A stretch of DNA of 64,000 nucleotides from Acidimicrobiia bacterium (GTDB taxonomy: Bacteria; Actinomycetota; Acidimicrobiia; IMCC26256; PALSA-610), in the NCBI GenBank assembly GCA_027494135.1, contig JAOSJK010000001.1:413378-477377 (forward strand), given 5' to 3'. Made by a program: the position numbers and the translations under genes. Every line of letters begins with the position of its first letter. Position 1 is the first letter of the stretch. The notes beneath the pieces were generated by a model. It did no database searches and was not told the DNA's origin. It worked only from the letters and a program-made list of their open reading frames with translations. Positions 53,598 to 64,000 of the stretch are shown piece after piece.

Positions 53598-54593
53598 TCA
53601 GGCAGGCTCCGCGAGGATCAGCAACCCGGAGCGTCTCGCCGCGCGGATCGCGCGGATCCCGCGCAGGGTCGCGCGGGCGATCGCGAATCGCGATCGCGAC
53701 AGCGTCACCGCGGCCTTGAAGGTGAACCAGGCGAGCTGCCCCCAGACCGAGATCCAGAACGCGCGCCTGCTGTAGACGCCGGTCCCCGCCAGGACGCGCT
53801 CATAGCGCGAGATCATCTCCACGACGGCTAGCTCTTCGGCTGTTCGGCGCCCCTCGGCCGCCTCGAGATGGAGTATTCGTGCCCGCGGTGTGATGAGGAG
53901 CGGCCAGTGTTGGCGAACCCGGTACGACAGGTCGAGATCCTCGCCGTTCCTGTTCGTTCCGCGCCGGGAGTCCGGTCGCACGGTGTCGAACACCGCCCGG
54001 CGGAACGACATCGCGCACCCCGCGAGCCAGTCGACCTCGACCGGCCACGCGGGCTCGGTGTACAGCCGTGTGTTGCGCCCCGACGGGAGCACCACGCCCT
54101 CGCGCCGGCTGTCGAGCCCGAGCAGCTCGTCGACGAAGGTGAGACGGTGCTCCGGTTGGTTCGTCACGAAGCCACCGACCCCTGCGATCGCCTCCGTCCG
54201 ATCTGCTTCGAAGAGACCGAGGACCGCCTCGATGTATCCCGGGTCCAGGAGCGTGTCGTCGTCTACGAAGTGGACGACGACACCGCGCGTCACGTCGATC
54301 CCCACGTTGCGCTGCCGCGTTGTCGCCGGCTCGGAGCGGACGTGCCGCAGCGACGACGACGCCGGCCACGTCGGCACCAGCGCCTCGACGACCCGCAGCG
54401 TCGCGTCGTCGCCACTGGAGTCGACGACCACGACGTTCACCGGAACCCGGGTCTGCGCAGCCACCGTCGCCAGACAGTCGCGCACCTCCGATGGTCTGTT
54501 CCGCGTGCAGACGATCAGGTCGTCGGCGATCGCGTGTGCGCTGCCTCCTGCCTGCTCCACCTTCGGGGCGCCTCCCTGCGAGCGAGACTGCAT
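53598..54593 (-). CDS. Family 2 glycosyltransferase
   Basis: A 331-residue GT2 enzyme. LIVCTRNRPSEVRDCLATVA begins the GT-A fold, VVHFVDDDTLLDPGYIEAVL has the metal-binding DxD-type motif, and WPVEVDWLAGCAMSFRRAVF with NGEDLDLSYRVRQHWPLLI matches the acceptor-side ED motif of rhamnosyl-type transferases. The C-terminus has one possible helix region (FWISVWGQLAWFTFKAAV). It would add sugars to a surface polymer. The ATG at 54,593 is used; the longer frame upstream runs through the tRNA gene and is rejected. Confidence 0.88.
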   Translation of the reverse strand: MQSRSQGGAPKVEQAGGSAHAIADDLIVCTRNRPSEVRDCLATVAAQTRVPVNVVVVDSSGDDATLRVVEALVPTWPASSSLRHVRSEPATTRQRNVGIDVTRGVVVHFVDDDTLLDPGYIEAVLGLFEADRTEAIAGVGGFVTNQPEHRLTFVDELLGLDSRREGVVLPSGRNTRLYTEPAWPVEVDWLAGCAMSFRRAVFDTVRPDSRRGTNRNGEDLDLSYRVRQHWPLLITPRARILHLEAAEGRRTAEELAVVEMISRYERVLAGTGVYSRRAFWISVWGQLAWFTFKAAVTLSRSRFAIARATLRGIRAIRAARRSGLLILAEPA

Positions 54594-54710
54594 TTTGGCG
54601 CGAAGACGTCCCTCCCCCGCACAGCACCACTCCCGGCGCCCCGGGCGGCACGGCGCGGTGGCTCGGCGGAGGCCGTGGCGACGGAACCCGCTGATACCAT
54701 CAGTCGCCCC

Positions 54711-54782
54711 GCCCTCGTAGCTCAGGGGATAGAGCATCGGCCTCCGGAGCCGTGTGCGCAGGTTCGAATCCTGCCGAGGGCG
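54711..54782 (+). tRNA. tRNA-Arg (anticodon CCG)
   Basis: A cloverleaf folds well. The acceptor stem GCCCTCG/CGAGGGC is perfect, with a G discriminator; the D stem is GCTC/GAGC; the anticodon loop CTCCGGA has anticodon CCG at 54,744-54,746; and the T arm is GCAGG-TTCGAAT-CCTGC. The outermost anticodon-stem pair is a T-T mismatch. CCA is not encoded. It decodes CGG, a codon common in this GC-rich genome. Confidence 0.95.
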
Positions 54783-54810
54783 CGCTCCGAGCCTGCGGGG
54801 AGGGACCGAC

Positions 54811-56237
54811 TTGACCGGCGTTGACCACACACTCCCGATCGGCGGCGATCAGGTGACGACCGGCGACTGGATCGAGGTGCGCTCCCCCTACGACGCCACC
54901 CTCCTCGGGCGCGTCCCGGCGGCCGGTACCCCTGAGATCCACCTCGCGGTAGATGCCGCTCGCGCCGCCCTCACCGGTGGCCCGCTACCAGCGTGGCGCC
55001 GCGCCGAGATCCTCGACACCGCCGCTCGGAAGATCTCCGAGCGCGTCGAAGAGCTTGCTCGGGTGATCTCGACGGAGGCGGCCAAACCCCTGAAGACGGC
55101 CAGGGTCGAGGCGCAGCGCACCGTCTCAACCTTCACGTTCTCCGCCCTCGAGGCCCGCTCCCTCACGGGTGAGATGATCCCCATGGATGCGAGCGCCGCC
55201 GGCGAGGGCAAGCTCGCGTTCACCCTACGGGTGCCCGTGGGTGTCGTCGGGGCGATCACACCGTTCAACTTCCCCCTGAACCTCGTCGCGCACAAGGTCG
55301 CACCGGCGATCGCATCGGGCTGCCCGCTCGTGCTGAAGCCGGCCAGCCAGACACCTCTGTCGTCGCTGCTGCTCGCCGAGATCCTCTCCGAGTCGGGCCT
55401 CCCCTCCGGGCACCTGAACATCGTGACCGGTGGCGGCACCACGGTCGGGAACGCACTCGTCGAGCACCCTGACATCGCGATGATCACCTTCACGGGCTCA
55501 CCAGAGGTCGGCTGGGGAATCCGGGCGAAGGCAGCACGCAAGAAGGTCGGCCTCGAGCTGGGCAACAACGCACCCGTCATCATCGAGCCGAGCGGCGACT
55601 GGGCCACGGCGGCGAAGAAGATCTCGGTCGCCGGCTTCAGCCACGCCGGGCAGTCGTGCATCTCCACACAGCGCGTCTACGTACACGAGTCGATCGCGGC
55701 GCCGTTCCTCGACGAGTTGGTACCGCTCGTCGACTCACTGGTGGTGGGCGACCCTCTCGACGAGGCGACCGACGTCTCGGCGCTCATATCCGCGGGCGAG
55801 CGCGACCGTGTCGCCTCATGGGTCGAGGAGGCCGTGCAGGCAGGGGCCGACCTCCGCGCGGGTGGCCGCATCCGCGAAGACGGCGTGCTGCAGCCCACGG
55901 TCCTCTCCGGAGTGTCACCCGAGATGAAGGTGTGTGCACTAGAGGTGTTCGGCCCCGTCGTCGCAGTGCAGACGTACACAGACCTCGACGACGCCTTCCG
56001 CCTCGCGAACGACACCCGCTACGGCCTGCAGGCCGCGATCTTCACCGCCGGTCTCGCCCCCGCTCTGAGCGCCGCGCGCCGCCTCGACTTCGGCGGCGTG
56101 CTCGTGAATGAGGTCCCGACGTTCCGCGCCGATCAGCAGCCCTACGGGGGATACGCGACAGTGGCAACACCCGGGAGGGCCCGCACTACGCGGTGCGCGA
56201 GATGACCGACGAGCGAATCGTCATCATCCAGACCTAG
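54811..56237 (+). CDS. NAD(P)-dependent aldehyde dehydrogenase, one frameshift
   Basis: An aldehyde dehydrogenase of about 475 residues. VGAITPFNFPLNLVAHKVAP and LVLKPASQTPLSSLLLAEIL bind cofactor, LELGNNAPVII holds the general-base Glu, HAGQSCISTQRVYV the nucleophilic Cys near residue 281, and EVFGPVVAVQTY is the C-terminal motif. The group is that of glyceraldehyde-3-phosphate/succinate-semialdehyde-type enzymes. The TTG at 54,811 follows GGGAGGGA with suitable spacing. A G is missing near 56,148 (restored: PYGGIRDSGNTREGPHYAVR), which moves the stop to 56,237. A CoA-transferase gene follows after 33 bases. Confidence 0.9.
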
Positions 56238-56270
56238 AACCGGTGTCGACGCCGTGCACCCAGGAGACAG

Positions 56271-57569
56271 ATGACCGCAAGAACCGAGAGCCTCGACTCG
56301 GCTGCATCTCGCGTACGCGCCGTCGACAATCTGGCCGTGCCTCTCGGACCCGGGCAGCCCTCCGCGTTCATGCATGCGCTAGCGGAGCGCGACGACTGGG
56401 AAAACCTGCAGATCTTCGGGGCACTCCTCGTAGACCTCTATCCGATCTTCCTGAAGCCCGGCGTCCACCACCTGTCGGGGTTCTTCGGACCCGCAGAGCG
56501 CCTACTGCGCGAGATGGGCGCCGACATCCAGTTCATCCCCTCCGACTTCCGACGATTCGCTCCGATCGTCGCCGACCTCGCCCCTCGGGTGATGGCGACT
56601 CTCGCCGCTCCGCCCGATCGAGACGGGTACGTCAGCCTCTCGCTTCACGCGGGGGCCACCGTCGACGAGCTGCACCGCTGCGGCGCGGATCCCGAGCGCG
56701 TCCTCGTCGTCGAGATCAACGACGCATGCCCGCGCACTCTGGGCCTTCCGCCCGACTGGCCGCACCGGCTCCACCTGGACGAGATCGACGTCCTGGTCGA
56801 GAGCGAGCGTCCCGTGTTCACGATGGACGACGCCGAGCCGACCGACGTCGAGCGCAAGATCGCCGAGCGGGCGGCGGCGTTCGCCTCCGACGGCTGCACT
56901 CTCCAGACGGGCATCGGAGGCATCCCGTCACAGGTGGTGAAGATCCTCGCTGCAGGCAGTGGAGGCGACTACGGAGTGCACTCGGAGATGTTCACCACCG
57001 GGCTGATGCACCTGCACCAGGCCGGCAAGGTCAGCAACAGAAGCAAGGGGACGTTCGACGGCTACTCGATCACCACCTTCGCCGCCGGGACCGCCGAGCT
57101 GTACGAGTGGCTCGACGGGAACGAGCTGGTCCGCTTCCTCCCGGTCGACGTGGTCAACTCGCCCGAGAACATCTCGGCGAACCACGAGATGATCTCCATC
57201 AACGGGGCGCTCACCATCGACTTGTGGGGGCAGGCGGTAGCCGACACGATCAGCGGCCGGCAGTTCTCCGGCATCGGCGGTCACGAGGACTTCGTTGCAG
57301 CGTCGGGCCTGGAGCTCGAGGACCGGTCGCTGCTCTGTCTCCCCTCGACCTCGACGGTCGACGGCGAGCTCGTCTCCCGCATCGTCTCGGTCCTGCCCGC
57401 CGGTGCGGTCGTGACGACCCCGCGGCATCAGCTCGACGTTGTGGTCACCGAGCACGGCGTGGCCGAGCTGCGCGGGCGCACGGTGCGTGAACGCGCCGCC
57501 GCCCTTGCAGACGTCGCCCACCCCGACTTCCGCGACGATCTGCACGCACACGCCGAGACACTCAGCTGA
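56271..57569 (+). CDS. Acetyl-CoA hydrolase / 4-hydroxybutyrate CoA-transferase family protein
   Basis: An intact 432-residue family I CoA-transferase of the Cat1/AbfT group. LQTGIGGIPSQVVKIL is the CoA-binding glycine loop, DYGVHSEMFTTGLMHL contains the likely catalytic Glu, and VVTEHGVAELRGRTVRERAA is the C-terminal block. It would move CoA between acetyl-CoA and a carboxylate such as 4-hydroxybutyrate, or hydrolyse acyl-CoA. With the aldehyde dehydrogenase just upstream it could serve gamma-hydroxybutyrate or succinate-semialdehyde metabolism; this pairing is inference. Confidence 0.9.
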   Translation: MTARTESLDSAASRVRAVDNLAVPLGPGQPSAFMHALAERDDWENLQIFGALLVDLYPIFLKPGVHHLSGFFGPAERLLREMGADIQFIPSDFRRFAPIVADLAPRVMATLAAPPDRDGYVSLSLHAGATVDELHRCGADPERVLVVEINDACPRTLGLPPDWPHRLHLDEIDVLVESERPVFTMDDAEPTDVERKIAERAAAFASDGCTLQTGIGGIPSQVVKILAAGSGGDYGVHSEMFTTGLMHLHQAGKVSNRSKGTFDGYSITTFAAGTAELYEWLDGNELVRFLPVDVVNSPENISANHEMISINGALTIDLWGQAVADTISGRQFSGIGGHEDFVAASGLELEDRSLLCLPSTSTVDGELVSRIVSVLPAGAVVTTPRHQLDVVVTEHGVAELRGRTVRERAAALADVAHPDFRDDLHAHAETLS

Positions 57570-57627
57570 GGCCGGAGGCGGCCGCTGGGGGCACCCACTC
57601 GATCAGGCCCTATCCTTGCGCTTCGAT

Positions 57628-58163
57628 ATGACAGACGAGACCCCCTCCGTGACGCCCAACACGAACGGTGACCGCCAGCCGCCCGGCGGTGATCCGCTGA
57701 CACCCGAGGTCGTCGAGGCTCTCGGCGACGGCGCCGAGGGCGGCGGGGAGCAGGTCTCGAGCCCGGCGAAGCTCATCCGCATCGCCACAATGGTCCGGTC
57801 ACTCCTGGAGGAAGCGCGCCGCGCCCCCCTCGACGACGCCGGCCGGCGCCTGCTCCGAGAGATCCACGAGCGGTCCCGGCGCGAGCTGGAGGAGATCCTC
57901 TCCGAGGACCTGCGCTCCGAGCTCACCGACGTCTCACTGCCCTTCACGATCGAGACCCCCACCGAGTCTGAGCTGCTCATCGCCCAGGCGCAGCTCGTCG
58001 GCTGGTTGGAGGGGCTCTTCCACGGCATTCAGGCGACCCTCTTCACCCAGCAGGTCGCCGCGCAGCATCAGTTCGAGGAGATGCGTCGCCACCGCGCTCT
58101 CGGGACCGGACTGGGACGCGATTCACAGCCAGGTGACGAACGAGACCCCGGCGCATACCTCTG

Positions 58164-58164
<1 letters not shown>
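57628..58164 (+). CDS. bpa: Bacterial proteasome activator Bpa (PafE)
   Basis: A 178-residue Bpa/PafE protein, an ATP-independent ring-forming activator of the 20S proteasome in actinobacteria. SPAKLIRIATMVRSLLEEAR, LLREIHERSRRELEEILSED and VGWLEGLFHGIQATLFTQQV are the family core of long helices. The C-terminal GAYL corresponds to the GQYL tail that docks into the proteasome. TATCCT at 57,611-57,616 lies 11 bases before the ATG at 57,628, so the transcript may be leaderless. Its stop overlaps the start of the DAHP synthase gene (TGATG). Confidence 0.93.
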
Positions 58165-61170
<3,006 letters not shown>

Positions 61171-61298
61171 GCGGTGGCCTTCGGTGTGGGGTCGTCTCGG
61201 CGCCGCGCACGCTACCAGAAGATTCGGGTACACCGAACTACTAGTTGCGTGCTTGCTATCCCGGAGCGGCCCGACCGCGCCTCGGACCGCCTATCGGC

Positions 61299-61526
61299 TC
61301 AAGAGACGGAGTCGTGCGCGCCCCTCCTGCCGGCTGCGCGCAGTCCTCGGAGTCCGATCCACCCCGCCGCCAGACCGAACCCGATGGAGACTGCGGCGAG
61401 CGTCGCGTGGACCGCCTTGAAACCGAACGACTCGTCCTGACCGGCCATGATCCAGATGCGGGTCACCCAGACGTACAGAGTCCACACGCATGCGGCGACC
61501 AGTGTGACTGCAGAGCGACGTGTCAT
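61299..61526 (-). CDS. Small two-helix membrane protein
   Basis: A 75-residue protein with two hydrophobic helices (SAVTLVAACVWTLYVWV and TLAAVSIGFGLAAGWIGL) joined by a short loop, and a basic C-terminus (RAAGRRGAHDSVS). The ATG at 61,526 is used. The family is not recognised; similar small SCO-type membrane proteins are common in actinobacteria. Confidence 0.6.
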   Translation of the reverse strand: MTRRSAVTLVAACVWTLYVWVTRIWIMAGQDESFGFKAVHATLAAVSIGFGLAAGWIGLRGLRAAGRRGAHDSVS

Positions 61527-61574
61527 GGCGGGCAACCTACATGCGCCTACGCGCCCGGTCGGCGCGGCCCCGGA

Positions 61575-62471
61575 TCAGCCCGCCGTCGCCACAGCGTCGA
61601 GGCACCTCTCCACCGCGGCAGGCGACGCGTTGGTCATCGGCGGCCGCAGATCCGGAGTGCCGATACGGCCCTGGGCGTGCAGCACACCCTTGAAGACGGA
61701 GGGGTTCGGCTCGGCGAAGCCGGCCTGCACGACGGGGAGGAGCGCCTCCGCGTGCGCACGGCCTTCGTCGACCTTGCCGGCGAGAGCGCACTCCACCATC
61801 GCCACGAACCGTTCCGTGCACAGGTGCGCGGCGGCGGCGATCGCACCGCTGCCGCCCATGAGCACAGTCGGGAACAAGAAGAGGTCTTCACCCCCGAGTA
61901 CGTGGAAGCCTTCCGGAGCGCGTGCCAGGACCTCGAGCGTGTCGGCGTCGACCCCTCCGACCGACTGCTTCAGTCCCGCGATGTTGGGTACCGACGCAAG
62001 CTCGAGGAGCGACGCGGCTCCGAGGCCCCTACCCGTGCGGTAGGGGATGTTGTAGATCACGATAGGCACGGGGCTCTCTGCCGCCACCGTCCGGAAGTGC
62101 TCGACGATGCCGGCCTCCGGCGGGCGCACGTAGTACGGCACCACGACCAGTGCTCCCGACACCGCCGGAACCCCTGCGAGCGCGCTGGTGGCCCCGATCG
62201 TCGTCCGGGTGCTGTTGGTGCCGGTGCCCACGATCAGGCGCGCGCCCCGCGAAGCGCAGACCCGGGAGCAGGCCGCGACGACAGCGTGTCCCTCGGACGC
62301 GTCGAGCGCCGCCGACTCGCCGGTCGTGCCGAGTGCGACGATGCCCGCCGCACCTGCGGCGAGGTACGCGGCGCAGAGCCGCTCGATTGCGGGCACGTCG
62401 ACGGCGCCGGACGCGTCGAACGGCGTCACCAGGGGTACCCACACACCCCTCAGGTCGAGATCGCTGGCCAT
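61575..62471 (-). CDS. dapA: 4-hydroxy-tetrahydrodipicolinate synthase
   Basis: An intact 298-residue TIM-barrel lyase of the DapA/NAL family. GIVALGTTGESAAL, the tyrosine-containing YNIPYRTGRG and NIAGLKQSVGGVDADT with the Schiff-base lysine are present. In lysine synthesis it condenses pyruvate with aspartate semialdehyde. A dapB is not nearby, and related aldolases have other roles, so a second, catabolic member of the family is possible. Confidence 0.87.
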   Translation of the reverse strand: MASDLDLRGVWVPLVTPFDASGAVDVPAIERLCAAYLAAGAAGIVALGTTGESAALDASEGHAVVAACSRVCASRGARLIVGTGTNSTRTTIGATSALAGVPAVSGALVVVPYYVRPPEAGIVEHFRTVAAESPVPIVIYNIPYRTGRGLGAASLLELASVPNIAGLKQSVGGVDADTLEVLARAPEGFHVLGGEDLFLFPTVLMGGSGAIAAAAHLCTERFVAMVECALAGKVDEGRAHAEALLPVVQAGFAEPNPSVFKGVLHAQGRIGTPDLRPPMTNASPAAVERCLDAVATAG

Positions 62472-62558
62472 GCCGCCACAGTAGCCCCGCGGGCTCCGGC
62501 GTCACCCGTGCGACGGGCCTTCCGGTGATCGAGCGCACCGCGTGTAGCCTCGGTCGCC

Positions 62559-63428
62559 GTGCCCGATGCGCTCCGTATCGTCCTCACCCTTCTTGCGGGA
62601 GTAGTGACGGGGATGCTCTCGGGGACCTTCGGTATCGGGGGCGCGGTCGTGTCGAACCCCTCGATCCGCGCACTCGGCGCGAGCCCGATCCAATCGATCG
62701 GCTCCACCCTTCCGTCGATCATCCCGTCGGCGATCAGCGGCGCACTCCGCTACAGGCGCGACGGACTCCTCCACACGCGCGTGGTCCTCTGGACGGGGCT
62801 CACCGGAGCAGTGACGTCGATCGGCGGTTCGCTGCTCTCCGACGTGGTCCCCGGTGAGGGCCACGCACTCACCATGACGATCGCCTTCCTGATGGGCTAC
62901 ACGGCGATCCGTACCGCTCGGGCAGGGCTCACGACTCCCTCGGACGGGCCGACCGGCATCCGCGCCGAATCGATCCACCTCGACGGCCCGTTGGCCGAAG
63001 CAGACCTGGAGATGGCGGTGCACACCACGGAGGGCGTCTCACCGGCCCCTCACGAGAAGACGTGGCGCCTCGTGCTGATCGGCTCGGTTGCCGGTGTCTT
63101 CTCCGGCCTGCTCGGCATCGGCGGCGGGCTCCTGATGGTCCCGGCGTTCACCGGGTGGCTACGTCTCCCCCTGAAGGAGACGATCGGCACCTCGCTCGCG
63201 TGCGTCGGCGTGATCGCCGTCCCCGGCATGATCACCCACGCGCTCCTGGGCCACATCGACTGGGCTTTCGCCCTCCCGCTCGCGATCGGCGTCATCCCCG
63301 GAGCGCGACTGGGGGCGCACCTCGCGATCAAGACGGCCGACCGCACCCTCCGTCTCGTGGTCGCAACCGGCCTCGCCTCGCTCGGCGCCGTCTACGCGGT
63401 CACGGAGCTCCTCGCCCTGGTCGACTGA
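62559..63428 (+). CDS. TauE/SafE-family membrane permease
   Basis: An intact 289-residue membrane protein of the sulfite/organosulfonate exporter (TauE/SafE) family. The repeated glycine-rich helix starts MLSGTFGIGGAVVSNPSIRA and FSGLLGIGGGLLMVPAFTGW are diagnostic of the two homologous halves; a soluble loop lies between, near residues 125-165. It would export a small anion such as sulfite, or import an organic acid. The GTG at 62,559 is the start. A family B palindrome follows its stop. Confidence 0.9.
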   Translation: MPDALRIVLTLLAGVVTGMLSGTFGIGGAVVSNPSIRALGASPIQSIGSTLPSIIPSAISGALRYRRDGLLHTRVVLWTGLTGAVTSIGGSLLSDVVPGEGHALTMTIAFLMGYTAIRTARAGLTTPSDGPTGIRAESIHLDGPLAEADLEMAVHTTEGVSPAPHEKTWRLVLIGSVAGVFSGLLGIGGGLLMVPAFTGWLRLPLKETIGTSLACVGVIAVPGMITHALLGHIDWAFALPLAIGVIPGARLGAHLAIKTADRTLRLVVATGLASLGAVYAVTELLALVD

Positions 63429-63457
63429 TCCCTTCCGACGCGCCGCCTCGCCGGCAC

Positions 63458-63504
63458 GAGATGGGTCAGAACCGCGCACCAGTACCGCGGAAGCGACCCA
63501 TCTC
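63458..63504. repeat. Palindromic repeat, family B, single copy
   Basis: The same arms GAGATGGGTC and GACCCATCTC as in the array at 31,185, around a core that reads AGAACCGCGCACC then CCGCGGAAGC. It lies between the TauE stop and the next gene, so it may also end transcription. The core differs by a few bases from the tandem copies, which shows that they are older relatives. Confidence 0.85.
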
Positions 63505-63557
63505 GCTCTCCGCGCTGCCTCGGCGGCACGCGTCGTGCGGCGGATACCCTCCGAGTC

Positions 63558-64000
63558 GTGCGGCTGCTGCTGATCGTCAACACCACTGCGTCGGCGGTCA
63601 CGCCGCGCAAGCGGGTCGTGATCCGCAAGGCTCTCGCCGCCGACCACGAGGTCCAGGTCGCAGCCACCTCCCGGCGCGGCCACGCGATGCGACTCGCCCG
63701 CGCAGCAGCCCTCGACGGCGTCGACGTGGTGGCCGTCCTGGCCGGAGACGGCACCCTCAACGAGGCGGCCGACGGCCTCGCGGGCACGTCCACGGCCCTC
63801 GCGCCCCTCCCCCGGCGGCTCGACCAACGTCTACGCGCGCACGCTGGGCATCCCAATGGATGCCGTCGATGCCACTGGGGCACTCCTCGCCTCGCTCGAG
63901 AGGAAGGCGTTCCTACGGGTCGGGTTAGGGGCGGTCGACGGGCGCCGCTTCCTATTCCATGCGGGCTTCGGCTTCGACGCCGCTGTGATCGAGCAGGTTG
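63558..64000 (+). CDS. Diacylglycerol kinase family protein, N-terminal part, one frameshift
   Basis: The first part of a lipid kinase of the DagK/YegS family, cut by the window edge. LLLIVNTTASAVTPRKRVVI begins the fold, and VLAGDGTLNEAADGLAG is the nucleotide-binding motif (usually GGDGT, here AGDGT). An extra C near 63,810 shifts the frame; correction gives ALAPLPGGSTNVYARTLGIP, the GGTxN-type motif. The GTG at 63,558 is the start. Such kinases phosphorylate diacylglycerol or related lipids at the membrane. Confidence 0.85.
   Translation, partial: MRLLLIVNTTASAVTPRKRVVIRKALAADHEVQVAATSRRGHAMRLARAAALDGVDVVAVLAGDGTLNEAADGLAGTSTALAPLPRRLDQRLRAHAGHPNGCRRCHWGTPRLAREEGVPTGRVRGGRRAPLPIPCGLRLRRRCDRAG

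Noticed and set aside
54594-54830. Longer N-terminus for the glycosyltransferase
   Set aside because: The frame runs antisense through the tRNA-Arg gene.

Overview
The window is high-GC DNA from an actinobacterium, most likely an Acidimicrobiia-like lineage. The evidence is a lysine/threonine/rho block in actinobacterial order (argS, lysA, hom, thrC, rho, rpmE), coenzyme F420 biosynthesis (cofD), the proteasome activator Bpa, class II DAHP synthase, an HNH/DUF222 gene and leaderless-type promoters. About thirty otherwise good genes are broken by single-base (once two-base) indels, nearly all in G/C runs. The frames resume exactly on family-typical sequence, so I read them as uncorrected long-read errors, not decay. 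Such genes are given as one CDS with the break stated.

Bases 1-31,150 are a catabolic and redox accessory region. It starts with acyl-CoA genes: an acyl-CoA synthetase, a lipid-transfer-type thiolase, an IlvG-like TPP enzyme, an acyl-CoA dehydrogenase and a nitroreductase. Three separate transcription units follow, each with a catalytic subunit of the type II DMSO reductase family (nitrate reductase/ethylbenzene dehydrogenase-like, with the His-x3-Cys FS0 motif). Unit 1 (12,846 to 7,672, minus) is a full heterotrimer set: gamma (haem-binding EbdC-like), beta (four Fe-S clusters), TorD/NarJ-like chaperone and alpha. Unit 2 (13,722-18,932, plus) couples an alpha subunit, through overlapping start and stop codons, to an unknown protein and an AlsS-like TPP enzyme. 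Unit 3 (30,497 to 23,412, minus) is mobB, alpha, a nitroreductase-like flavoprotein, two CopD-like membrane proteins and a degenerate adenylate-forming protein, with a ferredoxin/zinc-ribbon gene divergent from it. I cannot match unit 3 to a described system. An Rrf2 regulator with three cysteines sits between units 1 and 2. An arsenite methyltransferase with a clear promoter/operator, a second acyl-CoA dehydrogenase, an alcohol dehydrogenase and a lipoprotein fill the rest.

Bases 31,450-51,730 are mostly housekeeping: metX-metY, cofD, an SCP2-like membrane protein, DUF1385, rpmE, rho, an ApgM-type phosphomutase where thrB is expected, a PQQ sugar dehydrogenase, an SDR, a sortase, thrC, hom, a DUF222/HNH gene, lysA and argS. 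Bases 51,900-64,000 carry a GGDEF diguanylate cyclase, a glycosyltransferase, tRNA-Arg(CCG), an aldehyde dehydrogenase, a CoA-transferase, bpa, class II DAHP synthase, an MFS exporter, dapA, a TauE-type permease and the start of a diacylglycerol kinase-like gene.

Non-coding structure is also notable. Two palindromic repeat families with different outer arms share an inner core; one fills convergent gene ends and the other forms a perfect 61-bp tandem array of four. Several accessory promoters share AGGATTTC- or TAGCGAG-type motifs.
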